From assembly GCA_917880885.1 (NCBI GenBank), contig OU862920.1, positions 40,769,019 to 40,833,018 of the forward strand: 64,000 bases of DNA. The letters are read 5' to 3'. The notes beneath the pieces are model-generated. The model did not search any database. It saw only the letters and a list, made by a program, of their open reading frames with translations, and was not told where the DNA came from. This DNA comes from Limnephilus marmoratus (taxonomy: Eukaryota; Arthropoda; Insecta; Trichoptera; Limnephilidae). This document shows positions 21,280-32,779 of this stretch, one piece after another; the first letter of the stretch is position 1; every line of letters starts with the position of its first letter. Position numbers and translations under genes: made by a program.

Positions 21280-22615
21280 GGTAATAACTCACAAACTCAA
21301 ACGGCTGAATGTTGTCGACTTTGAATTTTAAAATTGATAAAAATGTTCTAATCGAAATGTTGTTAAGCACGTGATAAGGAAAAATCTGGTAAATAATTCT
21401 AATGGTAGAATGTCAAAATTGTTTAATATTCTAGTGTGCTACTTTTTTATAGCCGACGTCAAATCTACTCACGTAATTTAATTAACAAAATACCGAAATT
21501 ATTCAATAATTGAGTTTAATTGAAATCAGTTGATTTCCTGTTACATTCAAAATCATATAAATATTATATAACTTTGAATATGTTTGAACTGAATAACGTC
21601 AGAATCGTAATACTCGTATGTATACTGATTATGCATTTTAGCGGTCATATATTATCTACATAAGAGCACTGTAATCTAATAAGTTATCTCTTGTAACTTA
21701 TTGTCCTGACGCCAGAAACTTACCTTTCTGAACCCAGTGTGAAGAGTTAAATACGAACCGGTTGTGGTAACAGTTATTATAGGTCAAAAGATAAAAGTGT
21801 CACGAAAGCGAGGCGCAAGCAATATCTCTTGGCAGCATGCTGCAGATGAGTCACGATGACTCTCGATCAATTAATCGGTGAAACTGAAAGTGGTCCGTGC
21901 GAGTACGAATGTAACACTTAGGGCTATCCAAGGCATAAGGGAATCGTGTCATAGACAAAGTATTTACTGACGTACAAGGCAAGCATTCTTCCGCAATGGA
22001 CAGTGGAAATGTAGCACATAGCACATAGAAGAATAATCATTGACATGACAGCTTTTCCTGGGACTTGCATATTGCATAATTTTCAATTATGAAAGAGCAA
22101 TTATTCTTGCGGCCCATCGATAGTGAAGGTTGGCACCACTTTTGCCAAGGATTTGAGAGTCGCTGCAGCTCCATAATCATGTCAATGTAAGATTTCTTCT
22201 GGATTTCGACGAATCAATTCTGACTCAGCATAAAATCATGTTCACGAAGTTCATTTTCGGCGTTCCAAGGCCTCTAATTATAGACAGATATTTTAATAAG
22301 GTTCTGAGATAAATTTAAAACAAGGTTTTAATAAAGACATCCCAATTCTAATTTTGCGAAATTCGTTTTGCCAAGTTAAAAACGGATGTTGCGAAAGAGA
22401 CCTGTCACATACTCAACAACATTTTAATGGGTGCTTTAATGTTAAAGAACGTATACCTAAGTATATATAATTAAGCTATCACCAATCACATACTATATCG
22501 ATGATGTTCTTAAAAGTTAAAGTTAATTCAATGAAAAAAAATTCAAGGAAAATTAGTCGAAGATAATATTGTTAATTCTAAAATTTGAAATATGACATTG
22601 ACAATTGTGGTGGTT
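21280..22615. other. No gene seen
   Basis: Mixed AT-rich sequence. I recognise no family. Confidence 0.45.
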
Positions 22616-22624
22616 TGATGGAAG

Positions 22625-22830
22625 GTGGCAATGGCTGAATTGGTAAAGGCGCCCGTCCCGGTTAGACGAGAGGTTCTGGGTTCGTATCCCAGTTGCGACC
22701 GTTTTCTATTTTTATCTATTTTGTATTTTTTTATCTTTTTCAATTTTCTGTGCCTTGTTCTCTTTCATATTTTCGTTCAGATTTTTAGTGTTATCTTCTT
22801 CTTCAACAATAAATTCGATTCCTTTAATCA
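22625..22830 (+). mobile_element. SINE-2 copy with tRNA-Arg-like head
   Basis: The head GGTGGCAATGGCTGAATTGG has GGTTCGTATCC as box B, and the acceptor halves GGTGGCA and TGCGACC pair with one mismatch. The body TTTCTATTTTT to TTATCTTCTTCTTCAA is shared with 30930-31130 and with 29965-30205 (reversed). Shared body sequence outside the tRNA part shows this is a SINE, not a tRNA gene. Confidence 0.7.
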
Positions 22831-23421
22831 ACCAACAAAACATTTGCATAAGAAATGTATGGAAACATTGTATTATGAATATATACAGGATTTGATCTAG
22901 AATTTTTTGGCCAAGTACCTAACTGACCTAGGGAATTGTGCGGTCATCCTATGTAAATACAAAATACATTTGGTTTTGGTAGAACCTGTGGTTGCAATAA
23001 ATTGTCGTAAGTGCCCTTATCTAAGGGTGCGTTTCCATAGAAGCAAAGTTGAGCAGAGTGAAACAGAGACGTGCAAAAATTGACAAATTATATTGCTCAA
23101 AAGACACATCTCATCTCCGCTCCACTTCTAAAATTTTGTGATATAGGACCCAGGTGTTAGATAATAATAATAATTATTATAATAACACGACATTTGTATA
23201 GCGCAGTTTTTATTATTTCACTTCAAGAGCGTTCTACTCTAATTAACTTAAAAATAATCTAGTATTCAGTCAAATTATTCCTGCAGTGCTTGAACTAATA
23301 CTATGATATAAAAATGTACAATACAAAGCAATGACAAGCATAATATGATACAAATATGATAGAAAATGTACAATATCAGTGCTATTATAGCACAGGACGT
23401 GTTGCCAACTATAAATATTAA

Positions 23422-24135
23422 GAGCGTTTAACCACCCAGCGGACAAAAATCCACATTTCGTCGAAAGTTGTTCTTACGATCGTGCAGGGCGGTTACAATG
23501 AGAAAGATTAATTATTCTCCGTACCAGCTTTTTCAAATTATAACTCAACATCGAATTTATTTCAATCCAAATAAGCTTTAATTTATACCTTCATTCAAAA
23601 ATGCTGAAAGGCGTGATGATAAAACTATTAAAATAATGTACCGTTTGTAATTATTTTTTGATTATAAGTATTTACCATTTTTCAATAATGTCTAAATTTA
23701 ATAAGAATGTTAAAAAAATCTGAAATATATTAGTTTGTAAGTGCGCAAATAAATACATAAATGGACCAATTTTCGTCAAGAAACACATGTACGTACATAT
23801 TTTTTAATGATTTTATTGAAACTAAAATTAAAATTCTAAAACATGCGTTTGCTAGATAATGTATTGATTTATTTTACTGCATGATTATATTATTTGAAAT
23901 GGGTGTGGTATAATACAAAATCTTTTTTGAAAATTTAACAAATCTGCCAACGACCTATGGAATAACCTTATTATACTAAAAATTAAAAAAAAATTCTCAA
24001 AATTTATTACATGCGAATGCTAGATAAAAGAACAATCTTTCGAAATCCATTTATAATTTTTTGTGGAAAAGAGTCAATACGTCTAAAATCTGATTTGAAA
24101 ATGACATATTTCTGGTTTTCTCTGGTAATGCCCTC
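23422..24135 (+). mobile_element. piggyBac-like MITE copy 1
   Basis: Flanked by TTAA at 23418-23421 and 24136-24139. The left end GAGCGTTTAACCA and the complement of the right end GAGGGCATTACCAG form an imperfect terminal inverted repeat. It is about 95% similar by eye to 45971-46685 and less so to 61955-62658, all in the same orientation. No transposase. Confidence 0.7.
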
Positions 24136-24164
24136 TTAACAGACATAATATATTGCTCTGGATT

Positions 24165-24345
24165 CCAGCGTTTTTATTCTACGTATTATCGATGTCAGTT
24201 TATTTTTCATTATCGCTAAATGTATTTTGAAACCAAAAGTATTTGAAATACAAATTACAAAATACCTCAGCATCAGGTGATTGAAATACCAATTACAAAA
24301 TACATTTTTAGAAAGTAATTCAAATACTGCCCAGCCCTGGGTGTT
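24165..24345 (-). mobile_element. Fragment of a hAT-like MITE (CAGGGCTGGGCAGTATTT end)
   Basis: On the minus strand the sequence begins CAGGGCTGGGCAGTATTTG and continues with imperfect repeats of TTTGTAATTGGTATTTCA. Only one terminus is visible and no duplication could be checked. Confidence 0.45.
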
Positions 24346-24405
24346 GGTAATCCAATAAATAGTTCCCGGGTCGGCGGTACCCTTACCCGCCTTTCAAATT
24401 AGTTA
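24346..24405 (-). mobile_element. Retroposon R3, 5' fragment
   Basis: CCAATAAATAGTTCCCGGG and CGGCGGTACCCTTACCCG match the 5' end of R3 at 44480-44545 in the same orientation. Confidence 0.6.
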
Positions 24406-24749
24406 TGAAAATTAAATGAAAAGTTTTTAGCACACAGTAATATGAAACTAAAAAGTTTACAGGTTTGATAAAATAATATTTATTTAAATTCTTGTAAAAA
24501 CCAGATAGTGAAGCTGCACAAACAGGAAACCAAATATTAAATAACTTTATGAATTCCTTAGCTCGGGAATGCTGGTTGGTTTCCGGAAATTAACGGGTTA
24601 CGTTTATACGATCATTTTCAGCCACTTCCCCAATACATATCAACGTGTACCCACCTTATACGGACCAGTTCAGCAAACTAGTTGTGACTTAAGCGAATAA
24701 ATGTGTATTTTATATAAATATAGTTACATCGATGCCTACGGAGTAATCA

Positions 24750-24960
24750 GAACACCGTGAAAGTATGGACCTCGATACTTCCTGATGGGTTTACATAATC
24801 GTAGTTCCTAATATGAAATATGTGTATAACAGGGGACGTGATGTTGAAGGAGTATTCAACTCCTTTGCCATTTTTCCTATAAAGGTCATATTCGATTATG
24901 AACGACGCTCACATTATAATATTTGTCATAAATATTGTTAGTTTGATGATGTAGGTGGTG
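24750..24960 (+). repeat. Local repeat F, copy 1
   Basis: Contains TACTTCCTGATGGGTTT, GTAGTTCCTAATA, then GTTGAAGGAGTATTCAACT and TTTCCTATAAAGGTCATATT. It recurs at 25645-25780 and 26695-26935 in the same orientation. Confidence 0.65.
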
Positions 24961-25276
24961 CTTAACACAGATTTTTTTCTTAATTATTTACTTTTTCATA
25001 TTATTTTCTCTCTGTTTATAACTAGTTGGAGTATCTGGCATTGCGAGTGCTTTAGGTAGAGTTTTTCGAAATCAGATGTCGATAGCAATTTTATTTTGAA
25101 CGTCTAGTATGCAAAATGTCTTCAAGATTTATAAGAATTCTGGTTTAGAGGAAGGAAAAAAGGATAAGGTTCCATGACAACTCACCAAGGTGGAATTTCA
25201 ACACCCTTTGAAAAATCATTAAATGTGAAAAAATATAAAAAATGGCCCATAACGTAACCTATTTAACCAAGTTTGT

Positions 25277-25490
25277 TTTTGAAGTGAAAACTTTTTTAGC
25301 ATCGTTGTGATTTGATACTCGATGAAACGAGCGACACTAAAATGAGACAAACACATTCACCTATAGGATTTATCCTGCAATAGAATGATAAAGATATAGA
25401 TTTAGAATATTTTCCTCTTTGTGCGGTGCTCTGTAGCCTCTCCTACTCCTGTCTATTTTAGTTTACTGAATAGTTTGTGATGAAGTTGTA
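25277..25490 (-). mobile_element. MITE-C copy, diverged
   Basis: GAAGTGAAAACTTTTTTAGC at one end, GGATTTATCCTGCAATAGAA, TCCTCTTTGTGCGGTGC. The other terminus is decayed. Confidence 0.65.
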
Positions 25491-25644
25491 AATCCTAAAT
25501 TTGTCCTTTCTCTGCCCACCTCTATCTGTTTTAATAACTGTTATCTAAGTGTTTTAAAGTTAAGTGTGCAATATTTCTTGAATCTTGGAATAAATGCAGA
25601 TTTGTACAAAAACAAACTCACATCGGGACACTCCAACACAACTT

Positions 25645-25780
25645 TTTTGGGATATCAGATACCAGGGGAAATAATGTTGAAGGAGCATTCAACTGGTTTG
25701 CCATTTTCCTATAAAGGTCATATTCGAAATGGATAGTGCTAATTTTATGAAATTTGTCGTTCCTCTTGTTGTGATAGTTC
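25645..25780 (+). repeat. Local repeat F, copy 2
   Basis: GTTGAAGGAGCATTCAACTG and TTTCCTATAAAGGTCATATT as in copy 1. It is directly followed by the mariner element. Confidence 0.65.
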
Positions 25781-25782
25781 TA

Positions 25783-26679
25783 ATAGGGCCAGTCACTAAG
25801 TATTGCCTCCTATTTTTTTCTCCTTTAATTGTCAAGTAATAAAAAATGCAATTACACGGGTTGAAAACCACACTATTGACGATTAATTTGTTATTTTTCA
25901 ATATTATCTCCGTCCATTTCCACAGCTTTGGTCTATCTTTTAACAGGGACATGTATCACACTATTGTAAAAAGCATGGTCATATCCAAAACACCATCGCC
26001 ATAACTTTCCCCGCCGATCTCACAGTTTTGAATTTTTTTTGTCCTTGGTGAGTTTGTGCGATGTCATTCCATTGACTGCCTCTTTGATTCAGGTTAAATA
26101 AATGAACCCATTTTTCGTCTCCGGTCACAATTTTGTCCAGAAACTATAAGAGCTGCAAGTGTTGTGAGACCATTGTTATTCTTGTTTCTTTATTCTGGCC
26201 GGTTTTCCGGTTAAGTTTCTTGGTACCAAACTTGCAAAACTTTTGTTGAAAAATCAGTTGGCGAATAATCTTCTTAACACTGCCTTTACTAAGGGAGAGA
26301 ATGCGACATCTGTTGTTATCTGGGGTCACCACGAATGAGTGCAGTCGCTGCAACCAACGGTCTGCGCCGCTCCGCTTTTCCTCAGCCAGCGGTGTTGGTC
26401 CTTCAGCTTGGTTACAGTAACGAACCCATCGTCTAACAGTGCTGACGTCCATTGTTGGATTATGTCACATTTTTCAGTTTTTTATGAATATGAATTTTTG
26501 CGTTCCACCTTTTACAGTCAAGAATCAATCACAGAACGCTATTACGAACATCGATTAAAAAGTTACAACTGCCGCAGATTTTAGAAAAGGTTTGAGGAAT
26601 AGCACCAAATTCAAAATTTTCATTTAACTAACTTTATTTTAGAAAAAAATAGGAGGCATTACTTATTGACTGACCCTCA
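25783..26679 (-). mobile_element. mariner-type element, internally deleted
   Basis: Terminal inverted repeats of about 35 bp (GGYCAGTCAMTAAGTAWTGC type, followed by CTCCTATTTTTTTCT) lie at both ends. TA dinucleotides at 25781-25782 and 26680-26681 fit the mariner target duplication. At 897 bp it is shorter than the usual 1.3 kb. The transposase is read on the minus strand. Confidence 0.8.
25960..26520 (-). pseudogene. mariner transposase fragment
   Basis: The minus-strand reading gives KIHIHKKLKNV, MDVSTVRRWVRYCNQ (helix-turn-helix region), SLSKGSVKKIIRQL, and TGDEKWVHLFN holding the first catalytic Asp (about 26101-26127). Then follows KVMAMVFW, where the second catalytic Asp should come. 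There the frame breaks (I in one frame, D in the next). The third catalytic block was not found, so the 3' half is deleted or unreadable. Stops interrupt the N-terminal part. Confidence 0.8.
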
Positions 26680-26694
26680 TATATTGTTGTACAT

Positions 26695-26935
26695 CCCGGG
26701 AATCCAAATAAGCACCTTTAATATGAACTGCGGTACTTCCTGATGGATTTGGGTTTATATAATCGCAGTTCCTAATACGAAATACGTTAACACTAGGGCA
26801 CATGAAACTGCAGAAGTGATAGTATTAAACTGGTTTGCCATTCTTCCTGTAAAGGTCACATTCGATCTTGAGCTATGATTATTTTATGAAATTTGTCAGT
26901 TTTATTATGTTATTGTTATGAACTGCTCCATAGGA
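26695..26935 (+). repeat. Local repeat F, copy 3
   Basis: TACTTCCTGATGGATTTGGG, GCAGTTCCTAATACGAAATA, then GTTTGCCATTCTTCCTGTAA and AAGGTCACATTCGA. It lies just beyond the mariner element. Confidence 0.6.
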
Positions 26936-26939
26936 AAAA

Positions 26940-27585
26940 TACTATAAATCATATTAATGTTTTTTTAGATAACTCTTCGTTTGTTCTATAATATTAATAT
27001 GTCAAAAGATAATTTTCGACCGGATAGATGTAGCCAGTTGTTGTTTGCGGTAATGAAAGTATTGCGTATGAAGGGGAGTCGAATGGTGATTCAATGACCT
27101 ACAATGTTGCAATTAAGTCAATCATTTCTCTTAACGGATAATAAATTACTTAATCGAAGTTCATGGTTTTCATAAGAGGTTTTATATAATCTTATGGTGT
27201 ATTAATTCTTATTTTCAAGCCCATTGGGTGGGGTGAATAATATTTTTTTTGGTCATTTTTAAAAATTGATCTTACGATCCGTTCCGGACGAATTTTTCCA
27301 TCGTCATGTTGTTTAAGTTCTAATGATAGTGGTTTTTACTGACATTAATGTATGAAATTAAAATAAATAAAATATATTCGATTAGCGATACATACATTCA
27401 TCTAGTGAGGCAGATTGTGTCATTTATTGGTACTTTAACTATTTTGCTGTTCGTATTTCAAACTAAGAAAATTTTTTAAATTGTATAAGCAATTAAAAAA
27501 CACAATACGTCATAAATTGTAACTAAAAATAGAACATGTACTTTGTTACAATTATTACAAAATCATATTAATATTATAACATTAA
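26940..27585. other. No gene seen
   Basis: AT-rich sequence, no family recognised. Confidence 0.45.
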
Positions 27586-27590
27586 TTAGA

Positions 27591-27824
27591 TCAATCACTA
27601 AAAAGAATGGAAATACAGTACAACAATTCATATCGAACGCTTTTTGGGTTGTCCTGGTACTGCAGTGCCACCGAGATGTTTGAAGAAAGGCGCGTTCCCG
27701 GATTCCAAACACTAATAAAAAACGGATCACCAGCTACAGAACGCGATTGGCCTCGAGCGAAAACACTCTTGTGATGGCAGCATTCCACTTCTGGCAGGGT
27801 CCCATTTATAAGCGATGGAGCCAC
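27591..27824 (-). other. Open frame of unknown status, possible exon
   Basis: A 77-codon minus-strand frame (includes SVFARGQSRSVAGDPFFIS) is less AT-rich than its surroundings. A possible acceptor TCTAGGTCATCAG precedes GAAGTGGCTCC. No clear donor, domain or partner exon was found, so this could equally be a piece of an unrecognised transposon. Confidence 0.2.
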
Positions 27825-27964
27825 TTCCTGATGACCTAGATAACAAAAAGTTAACTTTTTTCAAATTTTATTTTTGTATTATTATTATTTTCTTTTATTT
27901 ATTTCCTTTCATTATGTAAAATAAAAAAAAAAATCTTTCATCTTGTAATATTTTAATTTAATGT

Positions 27965-28855
27965 ATTATATATGTATTTATTTATTTATTTGATGCAATA
28001 TATTTACATTATAAAAAACAATTCAATGATGTTGGCCTCACTGGGTGGTTTACCCGTGCTGAGGCCTCCATTTCATATACAAAATTATACACAAAATTAT
28101 ACAATACATATAAATAATATTGGTGAAAAAACGGAATAAAGTAAATAAAAAAACATATGATTAAGATAAATTAAACTTAAAAAGTAGAGATTTAAAATTA
28201 ATGTAAATTTGAAAATAAATAATATTAAGGTTAAAAACGATATTTTTAATAAGTATTGTGTGTTTGTGTTTTAAGTTGGTTTAGTGTGTTACTTAATTTT
28301 TTTTTTATTTTATGCTATGATATTTTGGTAGTATTGTCTATTTTGGTCTTTAATCCATTTTGTAATTTTGTGTCGGAATTTATTTTTGTTTTCCTCAATT
28401 TTATTTTCAAGTGTTAGACTGTTGAATGCTTTTATAGCGTGATATTGGTAGTGTCTTTGTCCAAATCTTGTATTTACCGTCGGAGTTCTTAAGTTTTCTT
28501 TGTATGCTTGTCTAACTGGTCTGTTTGTGATATTTTGTGTTTGTTGAAGGTTGTTTTTTTGGTCAAAAATGTAATTTAGTAGCGATTTAACGTATAATTG
28601 TCGTATGTCTAGTACGTCACAACGGTTGAATATTTGGTCTGTATCAGTAAGTCTATGTTTTTTAAGTATTACCTTTAAGATCGTTTTCTGCGCAATTTCC
28701 AGGTGTTCGATAGCTGAGTTTGTTTCTCCTCCCCAAGTAATTATTCCATATTCTATTATAGACTGACATAGAGCAAAATATATTGTTTTCATTTGTTGTA
28801 TTTTGTATATGTTTCTTATGTTTAGGAAAATGTGTATCGTCTAATATGGAACTCG
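27965..28855 (-). mobile_element. 5'-truncated LINE with TTTA-type tail
   Basis: The ORF tail is followed on the minus strand by an AT-rich 3' UTR and a (TAAA)n-like run at about 27965-27990. The left flank near 28855 switches abruptly to unrelated sequence. Confidence 0.65.
28310..28850 (-). pseudogene. C-terminal part of a Jockey-superfamily LINE ORF2
   Basis: The frame extends upstream of the first ATG (28792) as IRNIYKIQQ. It then reads MKTIYFALCQSIIEYGIITW, the usual post-RT segment before the C-terminus, and HLEIAQKTILKVILKK, CDVLDIRQLYVK and FNSLTLENKIEENKNKF to the stop at 28310. About 175 codons are intact. The RT catalytic core is absent, so it is a dead 5'-truncated copy. Confidence 0.75.
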
Positions 28856-28859
28856 TGGG

Positions 28860-29960
28860 ACTGCACCACCCTCCCCGAGATCTGGAATAAACAAATAAAA
28901 AAAATTAGTATTATAACATTAATTGTTATATTGTTGGAAAAAAGTTTGCCAAAATGTTACGTTATCGTTGTAAATGTATGTTAATATTTGAATATTTTTT
29001 TATATATATTAAATGAGTTAAAATAGTCCGTGACTGCTATTTTTGAAGTATGTGTGTATAATTATAATGTAGTTATTTCATACCGTAAGACTGAGTACAT
29101 CTGCAAACTGCGGCGCGAACCGAGTCACGAATTATGGAAAAGAATTAAAGCAACCACAAATGGCGTGAAACGCCGCTTGCGGTTGCTTCGTTCCTTAACC
29201 ATAACGGTTCGTGTTAATTCCTACCTATTTGTACGAAGTACAACATGTTTCTACATTTATTAACCCAACCTAAACTAACTTAATCAGAACACCAGATCTA
29301 ATAACGCCTGTTTTATTTTGTTTAACATCGACTTAATGACTGTATTATACTATTCACCAACTCTATTATGTGGTAAGTGAAAACACTACAATATTATTAT
29401 GTCATACTATATCAAGCGTTATTTTTAGAAGATCAATAATACCACCACTACATTGGAATGATTTCCTCTCGTTTTTTATGCCATTCTAAAATGTTACATC
29501 TACCTTCTGTTTCACCAATAAATTACAGTCTATTGATACCAATCTGCATATAAGCCAAACTACGCAGGTTACGTGTTGTTTGTGGATGTAAAAACTGTGT
29601 CATTAGGAGTGGTACTGATTTAATAATGAATTCACTCAAATGGCCTAACATGACGTGGGAAGTGGAGGCCCAATAATATATATTTGATTTGATGATCCGA
29701 TACCAAAGATTTCCTGCCGGAGCGATGTAATAAAGACAAATATACAGAAAACATTATTTACATAATACCTTTTTTGTGTGGCACAATGTTTTAAAAATCA
29801 AAATGAGTGTTTCTCTTCTTCCTTTATTTATTATGAATTAACGCCGATTAAACGGCATTTCCATGGGAATTGCAATAATTTGAAAGAATATACATAGTTA
29901 AGAAAAAAAAATTAATATGACAATAAATTAAAGAGCATATATTGAAGTGACAGTATAAAG
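28860..29960. other. No gene; one imperfect inverted repeat
   Basis: Around 29115-29210 GCGAACCGAGTCACGAATTA is partly mirrored by CATAACGGTTCGTG, with GCAACCAC / GCGGTTGC inside. The motif resembles 51295-51355. The rest is AT-rich. Confidence 0.4.
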
Positions 29961-29964
29961 CAAA

Positions 29965-30205
29965 AATAGTAAGCTATTATAAATACAAACATGAAGAAAA
30001 AAACCTTGCTCAATGGGGACATAAAGGACGATAAGGGGATAAGTGGGAAGATGAATTGGGAAAAAATAATAATACTAATAAATCTGAACGAAAATGTGAA
30101 AAAGAACAAGGCACATAAAAATAAAATAGTAACGGTCGCAACTGGAACTCGGACCAAGGATTTTTTGTCTTATCAGGACAAATGCCTTAACTTAACTTCC
30201 TTCGG
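29965..30205 (-). mobile_element. SINE-2 copy, minus strand
   Basis: On the minus strand: CAGTTGCGACCGTTAC after a degenerate box B, then TTTTTATGTGCCTTGTTC and TTTTCGTTCAGATTTATTAG, matching the body at 22700-22800. Confidence 0.65.
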
Positions 30206-30416
30206 CGATTGAGAAAAGGAAACTTGTAGAAAGTTCTTTTTTTCAACTTTTAGAAAAGGTCGTCACTATCTAGGTAACAAACCAATTATTTAGAATTTGT
30301 GATCGTTTAAAAAGGTAACAGCCAAAAATATGAGAAAAATTTCTCTATTTTAATATTTCATTGAATAAGAAGACACCAGTAATAATTTAAACGAAAATAT
30401 ATATTTTTTTTTTACA

Positions 30417-30815
30417 GTGAATACCTCACAAGAATCTCAACTGCTCCCGTCTGGATCCAGTGATACTATGGCATCCCCAATTGGGGTATGTTGTGAGGCT
30501 GAAGGTAGTGGGGAGGGGAAGAAGGTGGGGAAGAGGAAGGTTGGGAAGTACCTAGCTATTCAGATCTGGTCACTAAACACGGCTAAAGCCATTTTCAAGC
30601 AACGTTTCAATTCTGAATGGTGGTCTTACACCAGGGCGATACTGATAGTATCTTCCACTCTGGAACATGCCGCAAATATACTATATATTATTTTAAATGA
30701 ATTAATTGTGAAATAACACAAATTAATCAAATAAAGTTTATTTGCGCATGCCGGGTTCGAACCCGCGACCTCCGGATTGTGAGTCAAGAGTCTTACCTAC
30801 TGGACTACGGAGGTC
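30417..30815 (-). mobile_element. Full-length SINE-1 with tRNA-like head
   Basis: The head is at 30741-30815 on the minus strand: box A within TAGTCCAGTAGGTAAGAC, box B GGGTTCGAACCC, preceded by GACCTCCG. The body then runs to CAGTTGAGATTCTTGTGAGG near 30420. It is the best-preserved copy in the window with 41711-41960, and defines the structure: head, about 300-bp body, no clear poly(A). Confidence 0.75.
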
Positions 30816-30819
30816 GTCA

Positions 30820-30905
30820 AATATGAAAGAGAACAAAGAAAAAAAAAGATAACGGTCGTAACTGGGACTCGAACCCAAAAACTCTCGTCTCACCGGACGA
30901 TAATA
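30820..30905 (-). mobile_element. SINE-2 head, minus strand
   Basis: The minus strand gives GGGTTCGAGTCCCAGTTACG and ACCGTTATC, then a T-rich body. It faces the copy at 30930. Confidence 0.6.
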
Positions 30906-30929
30906 TGCTACTTATTTGACGGTTTGATA

Positions 30930-31130
30930 GGAGGTGGCAGTGGCCTAATTGGATAAGGCGCTCATCCCGGTAAGATAAGAGGTTCTGGGTTCGAGCCCCA
31001 GTTGTGACCGTTATTTTTCTATTTTTCTGTGTCTTGTCCCCTTCTACATATTTGTTTAGATTATTATCTTCTTGTTATCTTCTTCTTCAATGACGTATTA
31101 CATTGTTGGGAATAACCTTCAAAAGTTATT
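30930..31130 (+). mobile_element. SINE-2 copy, tRNA-Arg-like head
   Basis: GTGGCCTAATTGGATAAGGC is close to a tRNA-Arg D-arm, and GGTTCGAGCCCC is box B. The body contains CTGTGTCTTGTCCCC and TTATCTTCTTCTTCAATG. Confidence 0.7.
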
Positions 31131-31234
31131 AAAAGAGAGTTTTTCAAATATATATATATATTTTTTTTTGTTAATACTAAATTTGAAATACGAGAACGAC
31201 AAAAATGTTTTAAAAATAAGTAGTCCCAATGACC

Positions 31235-31350
31235 GAGTTACATTTTTTTTCTGTGTCTGTTCTGTGTCATATTTTCTTTTATATTTATTAGTATTATCTT
31301 CTTCTTCAATGATATATTACATGGATGAGTATCCCCTTCAAAATTTAATA
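31235..31350 (+). mobile_element. SINE-2 body without head
   Basis: TTATCTTCTTCTTCAATGA, a TATTACAT block and CCTTCAAAA repeat the 3' part of the copy ending at 31130. Confidence 0.6.
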
Positions 31351-31534
31351 AAATAAAAATAAACCTGTAAATGTTCCCAATAAAGAAAAAAAATATATAA
31401 AAAGAGTTGAAAAACTAATGGGTTAATTAATTTTTAGTAAATATATGGTACTTGTGTATTGAAGAGAATATACCTACTGAAGGAATCTATCGAAGCCCAG
31501 AACGAAGCTTAAATTGAAAATAAAATCAAAGTGT

Positions 31535-31552
31535 ATGTATGTATGTATGTAT
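31535..31552. repeat. (GTAT)n microsatellite
   Basis: About four and a half GTAT units. Confidence 0.8.
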
Positions 31553-31914
31553 CTTACATTATTGTTTACTTACAAAGTTGAAATTGCGGTATGTGAATCA
31601 CTGAGGTAGTCATATTAGTTTTTAATTTTTAAACCTTGCAAAAGTCTTTCATTATCTGTAAAGCTAATTGCCGAAAACCATTATTTTTCAAATTTAAAAT
31701 AACGGCATTTTGACAGATTTTTTGACAGAAACCAAACCTAATGTATGACCTAAACTAATGATACCGACATAATTTACGAATTCCAGAAAAATATGGGTGT
31801 TCAAGATTCAAGAAGCTTCAAAAGCTTTCAATTCAATGTGTCAAGTTGTGCAAATATAATTTTATTTGATTAATTTGTGTTATTCCACAATTAATTAAGT
31901 TAAAAGAATATGTA

Positions 31915-32160
31915 GTTTATTTTCGGCAAGTTCAGAGTGGAAGATACTGGTAGTCTTCGTATTGGCCCGGGCCACCATTCAGAATTATTGAAACGTTGCA
32001 TGAAATGGCTTTAACCGTGTTTGGTGACCAAATTTGAAAAGTCAGATACTTCTCCGCCTTCCTCTTTTCCATCTCCCTTTCTTTCCTATTACCTTCAGCC
32101 CCAATTGGGGATTTCATAGTCTTACTGGCTCCAGATGGGAACAGTTGGGACTCTGGTTGT
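31915..32160 (+). mobile_element. SINE-1 copy, head lost
   Basis: Forward body: CAGAGTGGAAGATACTGG, GAAACGTTGCATGAAATGGC, TTTCATAGTCTTACTGGCTC. Confidence 0.7.
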
Positions 32161-32394
32161 GAGCAGGTACTTAATTAATAATATAATTTTTTTAATGTCT
32201 GTGCAGTCTAAAGAAATGCATCACTGTCGGTATTTTAGATTCACCGATAGGCTATCTCCGCTTTTGGCTGCCGGCACAGATGTGTAGGTATGTGGGATAT
32301 TCTCAGGTTTTTTTTAAATTAAATTTAGAACAAATTTACGATTCTTAAGGTACTCCATACACTACACTTATAACCAATTATATTTCGGAATGAG

Positions 32395-32775
32395 CGGTTT
32401 TTGAAGTAAAACTTCTTTAAGCATGCTTAACTTGGTGAGTAAGCTGGTGAATGCGTGACGAGAGCGTTACGAAAAGCGAGGCAAACGGTAGTTGAGAGGG
32501 AGATATAAGTTAGTGAAGATAGAAAGTGAACGAGTTATGTTTCGTATATTACTGTAGGGGCAAGAGAGAGAGGTGCGAGCACACATTTTCTTTCTCTTTT
32601 TCTCTCATAGCCACTTACGTTTCATATATCTAAGACACTGTGCAGGCCTATTGTCTGTATCACACTGTAGGAGCAAAAAAGAGCAGTGCGCGCGCACATT
32701 TTCTTTCTCTCTTCCTATCATACAGATGGAGCTAAAGAAGTTTTACTTCAGTCGTGTGGTCTAAAGCACACTCGT
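32395..32775 (+). mobile_element. MITE-H copy
   Basis: The left end GAAGTAAAACTTCTTTAAGC and the right end GCTAAAGAAGTTTTACTTC are inverted. Inside are GTGACGAGAGCGTTACG, GCAGGCCTATTGTCTG and two purine/pyrimidine-rich GAGAGAG / TTTCTTTCTC blocks. The inverted homologue is at 50710-51275. Confidence 0.75.
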
Positions 32776-32779
32776 TTTT

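Noticed and set aside
22625..22705. A functional tRNA-Arg or tRNA-Thr gene
   Set aside because: There is an acceptor mismatch, no proper T33 before a clear anticodon, and a downstream body shared with other SINE-2 copies.
27591..27824. Confident call of a coding exon
   Set aside because: A plausible acceptor exists but no donor or partner exon was found, so it is listed only as a low-confidence possibility.
30741..30815. A functional tRNA gene on the minus strand
   Set aside because: Pol III boxes are good, but the cloverleaf is imperfect and the downstream sequence is the SINE-1 body found at several other loci.
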